Of a stretch of DNA of 57,013 nt, positions 41,789-50,438 are shown one piece after another. Within the stretch, counting starts at the first letter, position 1. Each line of letters starts with the position of its first letter. The stretch is from assembly GCA_900549235.1 (NCBI GenBank), contig URNT01000024.1, positions 1 through 57,013 on the forward strand, given 5' to 3'. The translations under genes were made by a program, and so were the position numbers. The notes beneath the pieces are model-generated. The model saw nothing but the letters and a program-made list of their open reading frames with translations, did no database searches and was not told where the DNA came from. The stretch comes from an uncultured Clostridium sp. (GTDB lineage: Bacteria > Bacillota > Clostridia > Lachnospirales > Lachnospiraceae).

Positions 41789-42370
41789 ATGAAGCTGAAA
41801 GGACTGACCATCGGGCTGGCATTTACCGGCTCTTTCTGTACCTTTGATAAAATCGAGCAGGCGGTAACAGCCCTGCTCCAGGAGGGAGCGGATCTCTATC
41901 CCATCTTTTCCTCCAACGTGCAGACCATCCACTCCCGCTTTGAAAATACCTCCGAATATATCCGCCGCATCAGCGGCCTTACAGGCCACGAGCCCATCCT
42001 TACCATTGAAGGAGCAGAGCCCATCGGCCCAAAAAGCTGGCTGGATCTGCTGCTCATCGCCCCCTGCACCGGCAATACCCTGGCAAAGCTGAACGCTGGC
42101 ATCACCGATACACCAGTGCTGATGGCCGCTAAGGCCCATCTGAGGGGAGAAAAGCCGCTTGTAATCTCCCTGTCCACCAATGATGCCCTGGGGGCCAATT
42201 TTAAGAATATCGGAGAGCTGTATCAGAAAAAACACATTTATTTTGTGCCCTTCGGCCAGGATAACCCGGAAAAGAAGCCTAACTCCATGATCGCCCATAC
42301 CGAGCTGATCATTCCTGCCCTTGAGGCGGCCATGGAGGGGCGTCAGCTTCAGCCTGTATTATTCCGGTAA
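41789..42370 (+). CDS. spoVFB: Dipicolinate synthase subunit B
   Basis: A 193-residue flavoprotein of the HFCD fold (KLKGLTIGLAFTGSFCTFDK, PCTGNTLAKLNAGITDTPV). It is the catalytic flavin partner of subunit A. The start is fixed by AAAGGAGC and by the family N-terminus, 14 bases after spoVFA. Its 3' end overlaps the convergent ferredoxin gene by 12 bases. Confidence 0.93.
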   Translation: MKLKGLTIGLAFTGSFCTFDKIEQAVTALLQEGADLYPIFSSNVQTIHSRFENTSEYIRRISGLTGHEPILTIEGAEPIGPKSWLDLLLIAPCTGNTLAKLNAGITDTPVLMAAKAHLRGEKPLVISLSTNDALGANFKNIGELYQKKHIYFVPFGQDNPEKKPNSMIAHTELIIPALEAAMEGRQLQPVLFR

Positions 42371-43159
42371 AAACAGCTCATTCTCCCGGCGAAGGTCCCT
42401 GATGGGAAACAATTTCTCCGCCAGCAGGGCCGCAGCCGGAGCCGGGAGCTTCCTTGCCCCCAGAGGACAGACCGCGGCACAGCGCATACACAGGATGCAC
42501 TTAGAAAGCTCCACCTTCCCCGGATCTTCGGGGGCAATGGCCCCTGTCGGGCACATTTCCCCACACCGGCCGCAGGCAGTACAGCTCTCATCCGGCACCG
42601 GCGCAAAGGGCATCTGGTTCCATACCTTATAAGGCCGGTTCCCCGGAAGCTTAAGCTCCCTTCCCTCACTGCTTTCCATCAGAGAGGCCGCGATCTTCTC
42701 ACCAAATCCCAGTATCTCCTCCCGGTCCCTGTCATCGGGACGGCCTGCCGCCACCTCCCGGACCATGGAATGTTCTGCCAGAAGGGCCGCAGCCGCCTCC
42801 AGACGGAAGCCGCAATCTTCCAGGCAGTCTCCAAGCTCCGCAAAGCAGTCCTCATAGGCCCGGTTGCCGTATACGATCACAGCCACCCCACCAGCTCCCT
42901 CTGCCCTTACAAACTTTAACCGCTCTGCCATAAGGGCTGGAATCCGGCCGCCAAAGGCAGGCGCTGCAGCCACAACCAGCTCCTCCGGCCCAAAGGCCAC
43001 TCCTTTAAATTCCCGATCCAAAAGATCCACCGTCTCCCCTTCCTCCACCGGAATACCGGCTGCAAGGAATCCCTTTCTTATCCCCTCCGCCAGATACCCG
43101 GCTGCCTTTTTTGTCCCTCCTGTGGGACTGAACTCCATGATTCTTACGCATTTATACAT
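42359..43159 (-). CDS. Flavodoxin-ferredoxin fusion (EFR1 family)
   Basis: A 266-residue protein. The N-terminal flavodoxin-like domain (MEFSPTGGTKKAAGYLAEGI, FMN phosphate loop) is followed at about residues 190-245 by two 4Fe-4S motifs, CTACGRCGEMCPTGAI and CILCMRCAAVCPLGA. It probably passes electrons to or from a redox enzyme. It overlaps the xdhC-like gene by eight bases as last gene of the molybdenum operon, so a role in hydroxylase maturation or electron supply is inferred. Confidence 0.88.
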   Translation of the reverse strand: MYKCVRIMEFSPTGGTKKAAGYLAEGIRKGFLAAGIPVEEGETVDLLDREFKGVAFGPEELVVAAAPAFGGRIPALMAERLKFVRAEGAGGVAVIVYGNRAYEDCFAELGDCLEDCGFRLEAAAALLAEHSMVREVAAGRPDDRDREEILGFGEKIAASLMESSEGRELKLPGNRPYKVWNQMPFAPVPDESCTACGRCGEMCPTGAIAPEDPGKVELSKCILCMRCAAVCPLGARKLPAPAAALLAEKLFPIRDLRRENELFLPE

Positions 43160-44192
43160 GACGCTTCCCCCTTCCCATCCGCTCCGCGCGGACTGCAATC
43201 AATTCTCCCGCCACACTGATGGCGATCTCTGCCGGCGTTTCCGCCTGAATATCCGTACCGATGGGCATATGGCAGCCCTCGATCTCCTCTTTTGTAAATC
43301 CGTCCTGTAAAAGTTTCTCCGTCACCACACGGATCTTGTTCCGGCTTCCCATGATACCGATGTAACAGGGCTTTTTCGCCAGGCACTGCTTCTGTACATA
43401 ATAATCGAACTGATGGCCTCTTGTCATCACGCACACATAGTCACAGGGACGGAGCTCAATATGATCACTGATCCGCTCCAGATCTCCCACGATCACCTGC
43501 TCTGCCTGAGGAAAAAGCTCGAGGCAGGCAAAGTCCGCCCGGTCATCCATTACCACACAGCGAAAACCCACATGGGCCAGCACCGGCACCAGCTCCTGGG
43601 CCACATGGCCCCCACCGAAGATATATACGGTTCCCGCCTGTACCAGAGGCTCGATATACCAGGTTCTTCCCCCTGCCTCTCTCCGTACCGCCCGGATACC
43701 AAAGCCGGGCATCAGATCCTCCATACATTCCTGGGGGATGCCGTATATGCCGCCCTCTTTTTCATAAAGGCCCATCTGCCAGCAGGTCTCATCCGTTACA
43801 TCCAGAACCAGCCAGCTGTCCCCGTCCCGCGAAAGGGCGGCCCGTATCCGTTCTGCCAGTTCCCGGAAGGCCCCATCCTGTGGGTTTATATACTGGATAT
43901 ACACCATCACATCTCCGCCGCAGACCATACCGATGTCCGCCACCTGATTTCTTGTGAGGGTAAAGCCCTTCATATAAGAAGCCCTGCGGGAAATGGCTTC
44001 CAGCGCCTCCTGGATGGTTTTATATTCCACCGCCCCTCCGCCTACGGTGCCCCGGATGGTGCCGTCCTTTCTTACCAGCATTCTGGAACCGGCCCCTCTG
44101 GGCGTGGAGCCGGAACTTGCAATAATGGTAGCCAGGGCGGCCTCCTCTCCTTTATCAAGGAGCTCTATAAGCTCATCAAACAATTCCTTCAT
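43152..44192 (-). CDS. XdhC/CoxI-family maturation protein (SDMH-associated)
   Basis: A 346-residue protein. The N-terminal XdhC/CoxI domain (ATIIASSGSTPRGAGSRMLV, TVGGGAVEYKTIQEA) is followed by a Rossmann domain (VYIFGGGHVAQELVPVL, CYIGIMGSRNKI). XdhC proteins bind molybdenum cofactor, support its sulfuration and insert it into hydroxylases; the SDMH set contains a dedicated member (Enterococcus EF2563 type). The start MKELFDELIELL overlaps the preceding stop as ATGA, indicating coupling. Confidence 0.92.
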   Translation of the reverse strand: MKELFDELIELLDKGEEAALATIIASSGSTPRGAGSRMLVRKDGTIRGTVGGGAVEYKTIQEALEAISRRASYMKGFTLTRNQVADIGMVCGGDVMVYIQYINPQDGAFRELAERIRAALSRDGDSWLVLDVTDETCWQMGLYEKEGGIYGIPQECMEDLMPGFGIRAVRREAGGRTWYIEPLVQAGTVYIFGGGHVAQELVPVLAHVGFRCVVMDDRADFACLELFPQAEQVIVGDLERISDHIELRPCDYVCVMTRGHQFDYYVQKQCLAKKPCYIGIMGSRNKIRVVTEKLLQDGFTKEEIEGCHMPIGTDIQAETPAEIAISVAGELIAVRAERMGRGKRHV

Positions 44193-45127
44193 TGTATTTC
44201 TCCCTCTAAAAAATATTTGCGGTACAGCCGTTCCCCTTCCCGCGTCAGTTCCTTCTCCATCTGGAGGAACCGCCTTAAAAACTCCTCCGCCTTTGGGGTA
44301 AGCTGTGAAAACCCGCCATCTGTTCCGCCGGACCGGGTATACAAAAGGGGATAGCCCAGCTGCTTTTCCGCCGCCTTCAGAAGCTTCCATCCCTTGGTAT
44401 AGGACATATGCATCTGCCTGCAGGCCGTCTGCATGGAGCCGGTATGGGCGATCAGCGCTAAAAACTGTGCCATAGAGGGGCCGAAAAATGCCTCATCCCG
44501 CTCCAGGCTGACCTGGATCTGGGGATGAATATCGATCTGCTGGGCCCTTACACGTTCTTCCTTACAGTCCTCGTCTGTCTCCACCGAAAGGATGATCCCC
44601 TGATCCTCCACCGGAAGCTCCGCTACCTTTTCACGGACAGCCTCCTGGCGCAGGGCCCCTCTTAATCCCCGTTCTCCCTTATAAGCCAATAGAGACGGGA
44701 TTACAGAGGAGGACACCAGCACCGGATGCCCCCGCCGTCCCTCATACACCGGACAGGCTGCCTCTGCCTCTGTTCCCAGCAGAAGCTCTACCGTCTGCTT
44801 TAAAAACAGGGGAAATTTGGCCGGCAGGATCAATACCCGGTCGCACAGATCCTCGATGTAATTCAGCCCCATACAGATGCTGGCATACATCTGGGTATTC
44901 TCAAACTGTTCATTTCTCAGACAGATCACCCGGAGATTGGAGATATGCTTTTCCAGCTCATCTCCATTCCGCCCCGTCACCACCACCACCGGGTCGATCC
45001 CGGCCCGTTTCATGGTGATAATGATCCTGCGGATCACCGTACTGTCCCCCACCGGAAGCATAGGGGAAAAAGTCTGCTTCCCCCATTTGTGCCCTGCAGC
45101 TACGATCACTGCTCCTGTCCGTTTCAT
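44189..45127 (-). CDS. MocA-like nucleotidyltransferase fused to ModE-type winged helix
   Basis: A 312-residue fusion. Residues 1-190 have the MobA/MocA fold (VIVAAGHKWGKQTFSPMLPV, VVVVTGRNGDELEKHI, VLILPAKFPLF), but the nucleotide signature AAGxSxRMGxxK is degenerate: the arginine-methionine pair and the second lysine are missing. Residues 205-312 are a ModE-type winged helix (TGSMQTACRQMHMSYTKGWK, GGTDGGFSQLTP), homologous to the small protein at 37144-37518. It looks like a transcription factor with a cofactor- or nucleotide-sensing domain rather than a cytidylyltransferase. It starts one base after modC. Confidence 0.88.
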   Translation of the reverse strand: MKRTGAVIVAAGHKWGKQTFSPMLPVGDSTVIRRIIITMKRAGIDPVVVVTGRNGDELEKHISNLRVICLRNEQFENTQMYASICMGLNYIEDLCDRVLILPAKFPLFLKQTVELLLGTEAEAACPVYEGRRGHPVLVSSSVIPSLLAYKGERGLRGALRQEAVREKVAELPVEDQGIILSVETDEDCKEERVRAQQIDIHPQIQVSLERDEAFFGPSMAQFLALIAHTGSMQTACRQMHMSYTKGWKLLKAAEKQLGYPLLYTRSGGTDGGFSQLTPKAEEFLRRFLQMEKELTREGERLYRKYFLEGEIQ

Positions 45128-45128
45128 T

Positions 45129-46259
45129 TTAATCCAGCTCTCCCTTCAAAAGCAGCAGGGCTGAGGGCCGGATCCTGAGACAGTCCGGCACCACTCCCGC
45201 GCTGTCATGTGTATGAATATCCTTTTCCTTCTTCCACCAAAGACCATTGTCCAGAGTAATATACCACTCAAAGGGCATCTCCGATACCGCCGGATTCCTT
45301 ACCGGAATCAGGTTTTCTCCCCCTGCCCTCTCTGCAGCAGGCTCAAGGTCATGGGCCCGAATCCCCACTGCTGTAATCTCATCTCCGATGGGCCGGTCCG
45401 TACAAAGCTCCAGCCCCTTCCAGTCCAGGGCTATGAGTCTTTGCTCCCCGATCCTCTGGATCCTGGAAATGTTCTTGCAGCCCGTCAGCCTTGCCGCCTT
45501 GCAGGTCACCGGATCCTGGAACAGATCCCTTGTTTTCCCTTCTGCCAGCACCCGCCCCTGATCGATAAGGATCAGCCGGTCGCATAGCTGGTAGGCCTCG
45601 TCCCGGTCATGGGTCACCAGTACAGATACCCCGTCATATTCTGCCAGAGCACGCCCAAGCTCCAGCCTTAGCCCCTCTCTCAGATAGGTGTCCATGGCGG
45701 AAAATGGCTCATCAAGGAGCAGTACCTCCGGCTCATAAGCCAGGATCCTGGCAAGGGCCACTCTCTGCTGCTGTCCCCCGGAAAGCTGGGCGGGATAATG
45801 CTTCCCAAGCCCATCCAGGCGGAACCGCTCCATCATTTCCCTCACCCGTTTTTTCCTGCCCTCCGGGGAAAGAAAGGCGCTCCGCCTCCCGCCCCGCCTG
45901 ATCCCCTTAAGGCCGGCCATAATATTTTCCTCTACGGTCATATTTGGAAACAGGGCGTAATTCTGGAACAGGTAGCCCACCTGGCGCTCCTGGGGACGGA
46001 GGTTGATTTTTAAGGAGGAATCATACAGCACCCGTCCCCCTGCCGCCTCTCCCTGGGCATACTGCAGGGCGATCCGGCCGGAATCAGGGGTTACGATCCC
46101 TGCGATAGATTTTAAAGTCATACTTTTTCCACAGCCGGAGGGCCCCAAGATGCCAAGGCAGCCCTTTCCGGCTGACAGCCTCATATCCAGCTCAAAGCCC
46201 TTTAATTTTTTATGGATCTCCACCCCCAGGCAGAGCTTATGTTCGGAACTAACAGCCAT
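45129..46259 (-). CDS. modC: Molybdate ABC transporter ATP-binding protein
   Basis: A 376-residue ATPase: Walker A GPSGCGKSMT, signature LSGGQQQRVALAR, Walker B VLLLDEPFSAMD, switch histidine in LVTHDRDEA. A C-terminal regulatory domain of about 120 residues follows, like the Mop/TOBE region of ModC. It overlaps modB by 11 bases. Confidence 0.92.
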   Translation of the reverse strand: MAVSSEHKLCLGVEIHKKLKGFELDMRLSAGKGCLGILGPSGCGKSMTLKSIAGIVTPDSGRIALQYAQGEAAGGRVLYDSSLKINLRPQERQVGYLFQNYALFPNMTVEENIMAGLKGIRRGGRRSAFLSPEGRKKRVREMMERFRLDGLGKHYPAQLSGGQQQRVALARILAYEPEVLLLDEPFSAMDTYLREGLRLELGRALAEYDGVSVLVTHDRDEAYQLCDRLILIDQGRVLAEGKTRDLFQDPVTCKAARLTGCKNISRIQRIGEQRLIALDWKGLELCTDRPIGDEITAVGIRAHDLEPAAERAGGENLIPVRNPAVSEMPFEWYITLDNGLWWKKEKDIHTHDSAGVVPDCLRIRPSALLLLKGELD

Positions 46260-46926
46260 GGTTCTGACCTCCTGCCTTCCAGGCGCATAGATTCATAAGA
46301 AATACCGATATAAAAGCGATCACCACGATCACCGCCACATAGCCGTAAGCCTGATCCATATTTCCCGCTGCCACCTCCGAATAGACAGCCATGGGAAGGG
46401 TCCTTGTCTTTCCCGCAATGTTTCCCGCGATCATAGAGGTAGCGCCAAACTCTCCCAACCCTCTGGCAAAAGCCAGAACGCCGCCGCTGACCACTCCCGG
46501 AAGAGCATTTGCAAACAGCACCTGCCAGAAAATGCTCCATTCACTCATCCCCAGAGTCCTTGCGGCCGCAGTCAGGTTGGGATCCACCTGCTCAAAGGCC
46601 CCTCTTGCGGACCGGTACATCAGGGGAAATGACATCACCACTGCAGCCAGCACCGTAGCCCCCCAGGAAAAGGCGATTTTTACACTGAAATAGTTGATAA
46701 AAAATTCACCTACCGGCCGCTTGACCCCAAAAATGTACAGCAGAAAGAAGCCTGCCACCGTAGGAGGCAGCACCAGAGGAAGGGTGAGAATCCCATCCCA
46801 CAGCATTTTCAGAGTGGGATTTTTGATGCTTACAACGGCCCAGGCAGCAAACACTCCCAGGAAAAATGTTATAAAAATTGACAGGCTGGCTGTCTTCATG
46901 GATATTAAAATCGGTAACCAGTCCAT
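46249..46926 (-). CDS. modB: Molybdate ABC transporter permease
   Basis: A 225-residue inner-membrane subunit with about five helices. The EAA loop that docks to ModC is visible (AARTLGMSEWSIFWQVLFAN). Typical ModB start (MDWLPILISMKTASLSIFIT). It lies 61 bases after modA with a hairpin in the gap. Confidence 0.94.
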   Translation of the reverse strand: MDWLPILISMKTASLSIFITFFLGVFAAWAVVSIKNPTLKMLWDGILTLPLVLPPTVAGFFLLYIFGVKRPVGEFFINYFSVKIAFSWGATVLAAVVMSFPLMYRSARGAFEQVDPNLTAAARTLGMSEWSIFWQVLFANALPGVVSGGVLAFARGLGEFGATSMIAGNIAGKTRTLPMAVYSEVAAGNMDQAYGYVAVIVVIAFISVFLMNLCAWKAGGQNHGC

Positions 46927-46946
46927 ACAAACCCTCTTTTCTCAAA

Positions 46947-46974
46947 CTGCCGCCGGGAACTCTCCAGGCGGCAG
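46947..46974 (-). other. Intercistronic hairpin between modA and modB
   Basis: Eight-bp stem CTGCCGCC / GGCGGCAG with a 12-base loop. Only a short T-run follows, so it is more likely an mRNA-stabilising or partial-termination element that favours the binding protein over the membrane parts. Confidence 0.5.
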
Positions 46975-46987
46975 CTTGCGGCTTCCA

Positions 46988-47866
46988 TTATTTTACAGCA
47001 GAAAATCCGTATTCCTCGAATACAGCCATGGCCTCCTCAGTCTGAAGGAAGTTTACAAAGTTCTCTGCCTCCTCCTCATGGGCCGTATTCTTTACCACTG
47101 CTACAGGGTAGATTACCTTCTGAGCCAGACTTCCCTCCGGAGCCTCTGCCACTACCTCTACCTGGTCTGCCATGCTGGCCGCGTCGGTGGCATATACGAT
47201 GCCTGCATCCGCGCTGGCTGCAGCCACCTGGTTCAGCACCTCTGTTACATTGGTGCCAAAGCTCACCTTATCCTGGATGCCGTCCCAGATTCCCAGACTT
47301 GTAAGAGCCTCCTGGGCATACTGGCCTGCCGGTACGCTGGCCGGATCCCCCAGAGCAATGCTGTCTGCCTTCTGGATGTCCTCGAAGACTGCCAGTCCCT
47401 TTTCATTTCCTGTAGGAACAATGAGAACGATCTTGTTTTCCAGAAGATCTGTCATTGTGTCTGTATTGATCAGTCCCTCGTCATTTAAGGCATTCATCTG
47501 CTTGGGGGCGGCAGACATAAATACGTCTGCTTCAAGGCCCTCCTCGATCTGGGTCTGGAGCTTTCCTGAACTGTCATAGGTGCCCTTTACGGTTACGCCC
47601 GGATACTGAGCCTGGAACATGGGGATCAGCTCGTCCTCGTAGGCATTTTTCAGGCTGGCAGCGGCGGCTACCAGAATCTCTGTTTCCTCTCCGGCAGAGG
47701 CTTCTGCTTCTGCCGATGTCTCTGCCGCAGTCGTCTCTGCTGCAGTGGTCTCTGCTGTAGTGGTAGTCTCCGCCGCAGTGGTGCTCTCCGCCGTCTGTCC
47801 GGAGCAGCCTGCCAGTACGCCTGCAGCCAGTACCGCTGCCATCATCATAGAAACCTGTTTCTTCAT
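46988..47866 (-). CDS. modA: Molybdate-binding lipoprotein
   Basis: A 292-residue lipoprotein with a signal peptide and lipobox ending LAGC (Cys21), a threonine/alanine-rich tether (about residues 25-60), and a ModA domain (EILVAAAASLKNAYEDELIP, GTYDSSGKLQTQIEEGLEAD, FMSAAPKQMNAL). It captures molybdate (or tungstate) for ModBC. AAAAGGAGAG precedes the ATG. It is in the middle of the molybdenum operon. Confidence 0.94.
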   Translation of the reverse strand: MKKQVSMMMAAVLAAGVLAGCSGQTAESTTAAETTTTAETTAAETTAAETSAEAEASAGEETEILVAAAASLKNAYEDELIPMFQAQYPGVTVKGTYDSSGKLQTQIEEGLEADVFMSAAPKQMNALNDEGLINTDTMTDLLENKIVLIVPTGNEKGLAVFEDIQKADSIALGDPASVPAGQYAQEALTSLGIWDGIQDKVSFGTNVTEVLNQVAAASADAGIVYATDAASMADQVEVVAEAPEGSLAQKVIYPVAVVKNTAHEEEAENFVNFLQTEEAMAVFEEYGFSAVK

Positions 47867-47916
47867 AACACATCTCTCCTTTTCTTTTGTTGCGCTTGTA
47901 TGTATCTCTTACCCAT

Positions 47917-48876
47917 TTACCGGGCACACTCAGAAGCACTTCCTCTTAAAATCTTAAGTCCATGCTCCATGGGCTTCATAATAAATCCCAGGGCTTCCCT
48001 TACTGCCTTGGGGCTTCCGGGAAGGTTTACGATCAGGGTTTTTCCCCGGATCACCGATACGCCCCGGCTCAGCATGGCCCGGTCCGTTACCGCCATGGAC
48101 TGATAACGGATGGCCTCCGCGATCCCCGGCGCGTTCCTGTCTGCTACGGCCATGGTGGCCTCCGGTGTCTGATCCCGCAAAGAGAAACCGGTGCCGCCGC
48201 TTGTAAGGATCAGATCCACCTGGCGGCTGTCTGCCAGACGGATGAGCTGGGTCTTAAGCTGATCTGGTTCGTCTGGAATCAGCAGAAGCTCCACAACCTC
48301 ATAACCAGCTTCCTTCAGCATCTCCCTGGCCGCCGGTCCGCTTTCATCCTTCCGCTCTCCTTTTGCGCCCTTATCTGATAAGGTAATCACAGCCGCCGTA
48401 AAGGGCCGCTCCGGGTCAGGGGCCTCCACCCGCATCACATCTCCCGGACGGATCACGCCTTCCTTTAAAACCCTTGCAAATACGCCCTCCCTTGGCATAA
48501 TGCACTCACCCATACGGTGATAGATGGCGCAGTGGCTGTGGCATTCCTTGCCAATCTGGGTCATCTCCAGCTCCACCGTCCCTGCATACAGCCTGGTTCC
48601 CACTGGCATAGCTCTGAAATCAAGGCCCTCTACCACCAGATTTTCCCCAAAGGCTCCGTCCGTTACATTGGCCCCCCGTTCGTTAAATGCCTTTACCTTG
48701 TCATAGGATAAAAGGCTGACCTGGCGGTGCCATTTTCCCCCGTGGGCATCTTCCTGGATTCCAAAATCCGCGATAAAATGCCCCTCCGGGATAGAGGTTT
48801 TCTCTATCCCCCGGCGCTCACTGATACAGACAGCCCTTACGATCCCCTCTGTCTGCTGTTTCTTTTCCTGTTCCAT
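47917..48876 (-). CDS. MOSC domain-MogA fusion protein
   Basis: A 319-residue fusion. The N-terminal MOSC domain (about 1-150; FGIQEDAHGGKWHRQVSLLS, GAFGENLVVEGLDF) has a conserved cysteine segment GKECHSHCAIYHRMG. The C-terminal MogA/MoaB domain (about 155-310) has LTSGGTGFSLRDQTPEAT. MogA adenylylates molybdopterin before metal insertion; MOSC domains handle molybdenum cofactor sulfur. The start is placed behind CGGAGG, directly after moaA. Confidence 0.92.
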   Translation of the reverse strand: MEQEKKQQTEGIVRAVCISERRGIEKTSIPEGHFIADFGIQEDAHGGKWHRQVSLLSYDKVKAFNERGANVTDGAFGENLVVEGLDFRAMPVGTRLYAGTVELEMTQIGKECHSHCAIYHRMGECIMPREGVFARVLKEGVIRPGDVMRVEAPDPERPFTAAVITLSDKGAKGERKDESGPAAREMLKEAGYEVVELLLIPDEPDQLKTQLIRLADSRQVDLILTSGGTGFSLRDQTPEATMAVADRNAPGIAEAIRYQSMAVTDRAMLSRGVSVIRGKTLIVNLPGSPKAVREALGFIMKPMEHGLKILRGSASECAR

Positions 48877-48877
48877 A

Positions 48878-49933
48878 TTATCCTCCGATTGCAATCATAT
48901 TGTGTGATTCTGTAATCTGTCCCGGCTTTTCAAAGCAATGGGCTCCGGGCTTTTTGAAAATGGCCCCGGACATGGCCTCTCTTAACCGCTCCTGCAGGGC
49001 GGGCTCCTCCGGGCAGTCCTTCAGGGGCCAGTGATAATGTCCCTCTGTGTCAGGCCGCTTTTCTCCATTTCTTAAAATGTCTCTCAGATCCACCCCGTCC
49101 TCGTAGCAGAGACAGGACTTCATATAGCCCTGGGCCGTCAGCCGCACCCGGTTGCAGGATCCGCAGAATTTCCCATGAATGGCACTGATCAGTCCCAGAC
49201 TACCCTTCCAGCCGGGGATCCGGTAATACACTGCCGGACCGAAGCCATGAGGCGTCTGATCCTCCTCCATATCCGGGTACAGGGCCTTCATTTCCTTTAA
49301 AAGCTCCTGATGGTCTATGGTCGTAAACTGCCTTCCATAGCCAATAGGCATCATTTCTATAAAACGCACGTCCACCGGGTACTCCCTGGCAAGCTCCGCA
49401 AGCTCTCTCCAGGCCGGCTCCTGACCGGCTCCCTCCGGCAGAAGGGAACTAAAATCAACGGATACGGCATTTACTTTTACCCGGACCGGCAGGGAAGAGG
49501 CTTTTTTCAGGACGCCCAGAACATTTTCCAGCTGGTCCCGTCCTGTGATTTCCCTATAAAGAACCGGATCCAGGGTATCCAGGCTGATATTAATCCCGTC
49601 AATCCCTGCCGCCAGCAGAGGCTCCAGATACTGGTCCAGCAGCACTCCGTTGGTGGTGATGGTCACCTTCTCGATCCCCGGCACCGATTTTAACATAGCC
49701 ACCAGCTGGCAGCAGTCCCTGCGGACCAGAGGTTCCCCTCCGGTGACCTTGATATGGCGGATCCCCAGGCCTGCGCCGCAGAGGGCGATGGCCTTTATCT
49801 CCTCCAGGCTCAGTATATCCCATCTGGGCATACACTCCACGCCCTCCGGCATACAGTAGCGGCACCGCAGATTGCACCGGTCTGTAATGGAGATCCTCAT
49901 ATAATCAATCTCCCGCCCCTGTCCGTCTCTCAT
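48878..49933 (-). CDS. moaA: GTP 3',8-cyclase
   Basis: A 351-residue radical SAM enzyme that begins molybdopterin synthesis from GTP. The SAM cluster CxxxCxxC is at residues 20-27 (CNLRCRYC). The C-terminal cluster ligands are in FCGSCNRVRLTAQGYMKSCL, and the essential C-terminal Gly-Gly is present (IAIGG). It starts inside the moaC stop (ATGA). Confidence 0.97.
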   Translation of the reverse strand: MRDGQGREIDYMRISITDRCNLRCRYCMPEGVECMPRWDILSLEEIKAIALCGAGLGIRHIKVTGGEPLVRRDCCQLVAMLKSVPGIEKVTITTNGVLLDQYLEPLLAAGIDGINISLDTLDPVLYREITGRDQLENVLGVLKKASSLPVRVKVNAVSVDFSSLLPEGAGQEPAWRELAELAREYPVDVRFIEMMPIGYGRQFTTIDHQELLKEMKALYPDMEEDQTPHGFGPAVYYRIPGWKGSLGLISAIHGKFCGSCNRVRLTAQGYMKSCLCYEDGVDLRDILRNGEKRPDTEGHYHWPLKDCPEEPALQERLREAMSGAIFKKPGAHCFEKPGQITESHNMIAIGG

Positions 49934-50421
49934 GTCTCCACAGCTCCCTTCGGGTTGTGAAAATCACCACTTTTTCCGCCGGACTTATGCTCCAGGTAAA
50001 TCTCTCCCAGCTCCATAGTCTTGTCAACAGCCTTGCACATATCATAGATGGTAAGAAGCGCCACCGTAACGCCGGTTAAGGCCTCCATCTCTACGCCGGT
50101 CTTTCCGGTTGTCCGCGCTGTACAGACAGCCTGTATCTCCTGCTTCTCCTCCACAATCTGAAAATCCACCGTCAGCTTGGTCAGGTTCAGCACATGACAC
50201 AGAGGGATCAGCTCGGAGGTCCGCTTGGCCCCCATAATGCCGGCCACTCTGGCAACTCCCAGCACGTCTCCCTTTGTCATGGTACCTTCCATCACCTTTA
50301 AAAGGCACTCCCGGCTCATAAAGATACTTCCCCTGGCCACCGCCTCGCGCCTTGTATCTGCCTTCTCACCTACATCTACCATACGGGCATTGCCCTGTTC
50401 ATCAAAATGTGTAAACTCCAT
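49930..50421 (-). CDS. moaC: Cyclic pyranopterin monophosphate synthase
   Basis: A 163-residue enzyme that converts the MoaA product to cyclic pyranopterin monophosphate. Signatures are LIPLCHVLNLTKLTVDF and GKTGVEMEALTGVTVALLTI followed by YDMCKAVDK. The start MEFTHFDEQG lies behind AGGAGCG, 17 bases after the moeA-like gene. The moaD/moaE pair is not in the window. Confidence 0.96.
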   Translation of the reverse strand: MEFTHFDEQGNARMVDVGEKADTRREAVARGSIFMSRECLLKVMEGTMTKGDVLGVARVAGIMGAKRTSELIPLCHVLNLTKLTVDFQIVEEKQEIQAVCTARTTGKTGVEMEALTGVTVALLTIYDMCKAVDKTMELGEIYLEHKSGGKSGDFHNPKGAVET

Positions 50422-50438
50422 AACGCTCCTGATCCTTT

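Noticed and set aside
43413..44354. A 313-codon plus-strand open frame
   Set aside because: Antisense shadow of the xdhC-like gene, whose minus-strand protein has clear family motifs.
47700..47800. Tandem-repeat-like ACC/GCT-rich stretch
   Set aside because: It encodes the threonine/alanine linker of the ModA lipoprotein; ordinary low complexity.
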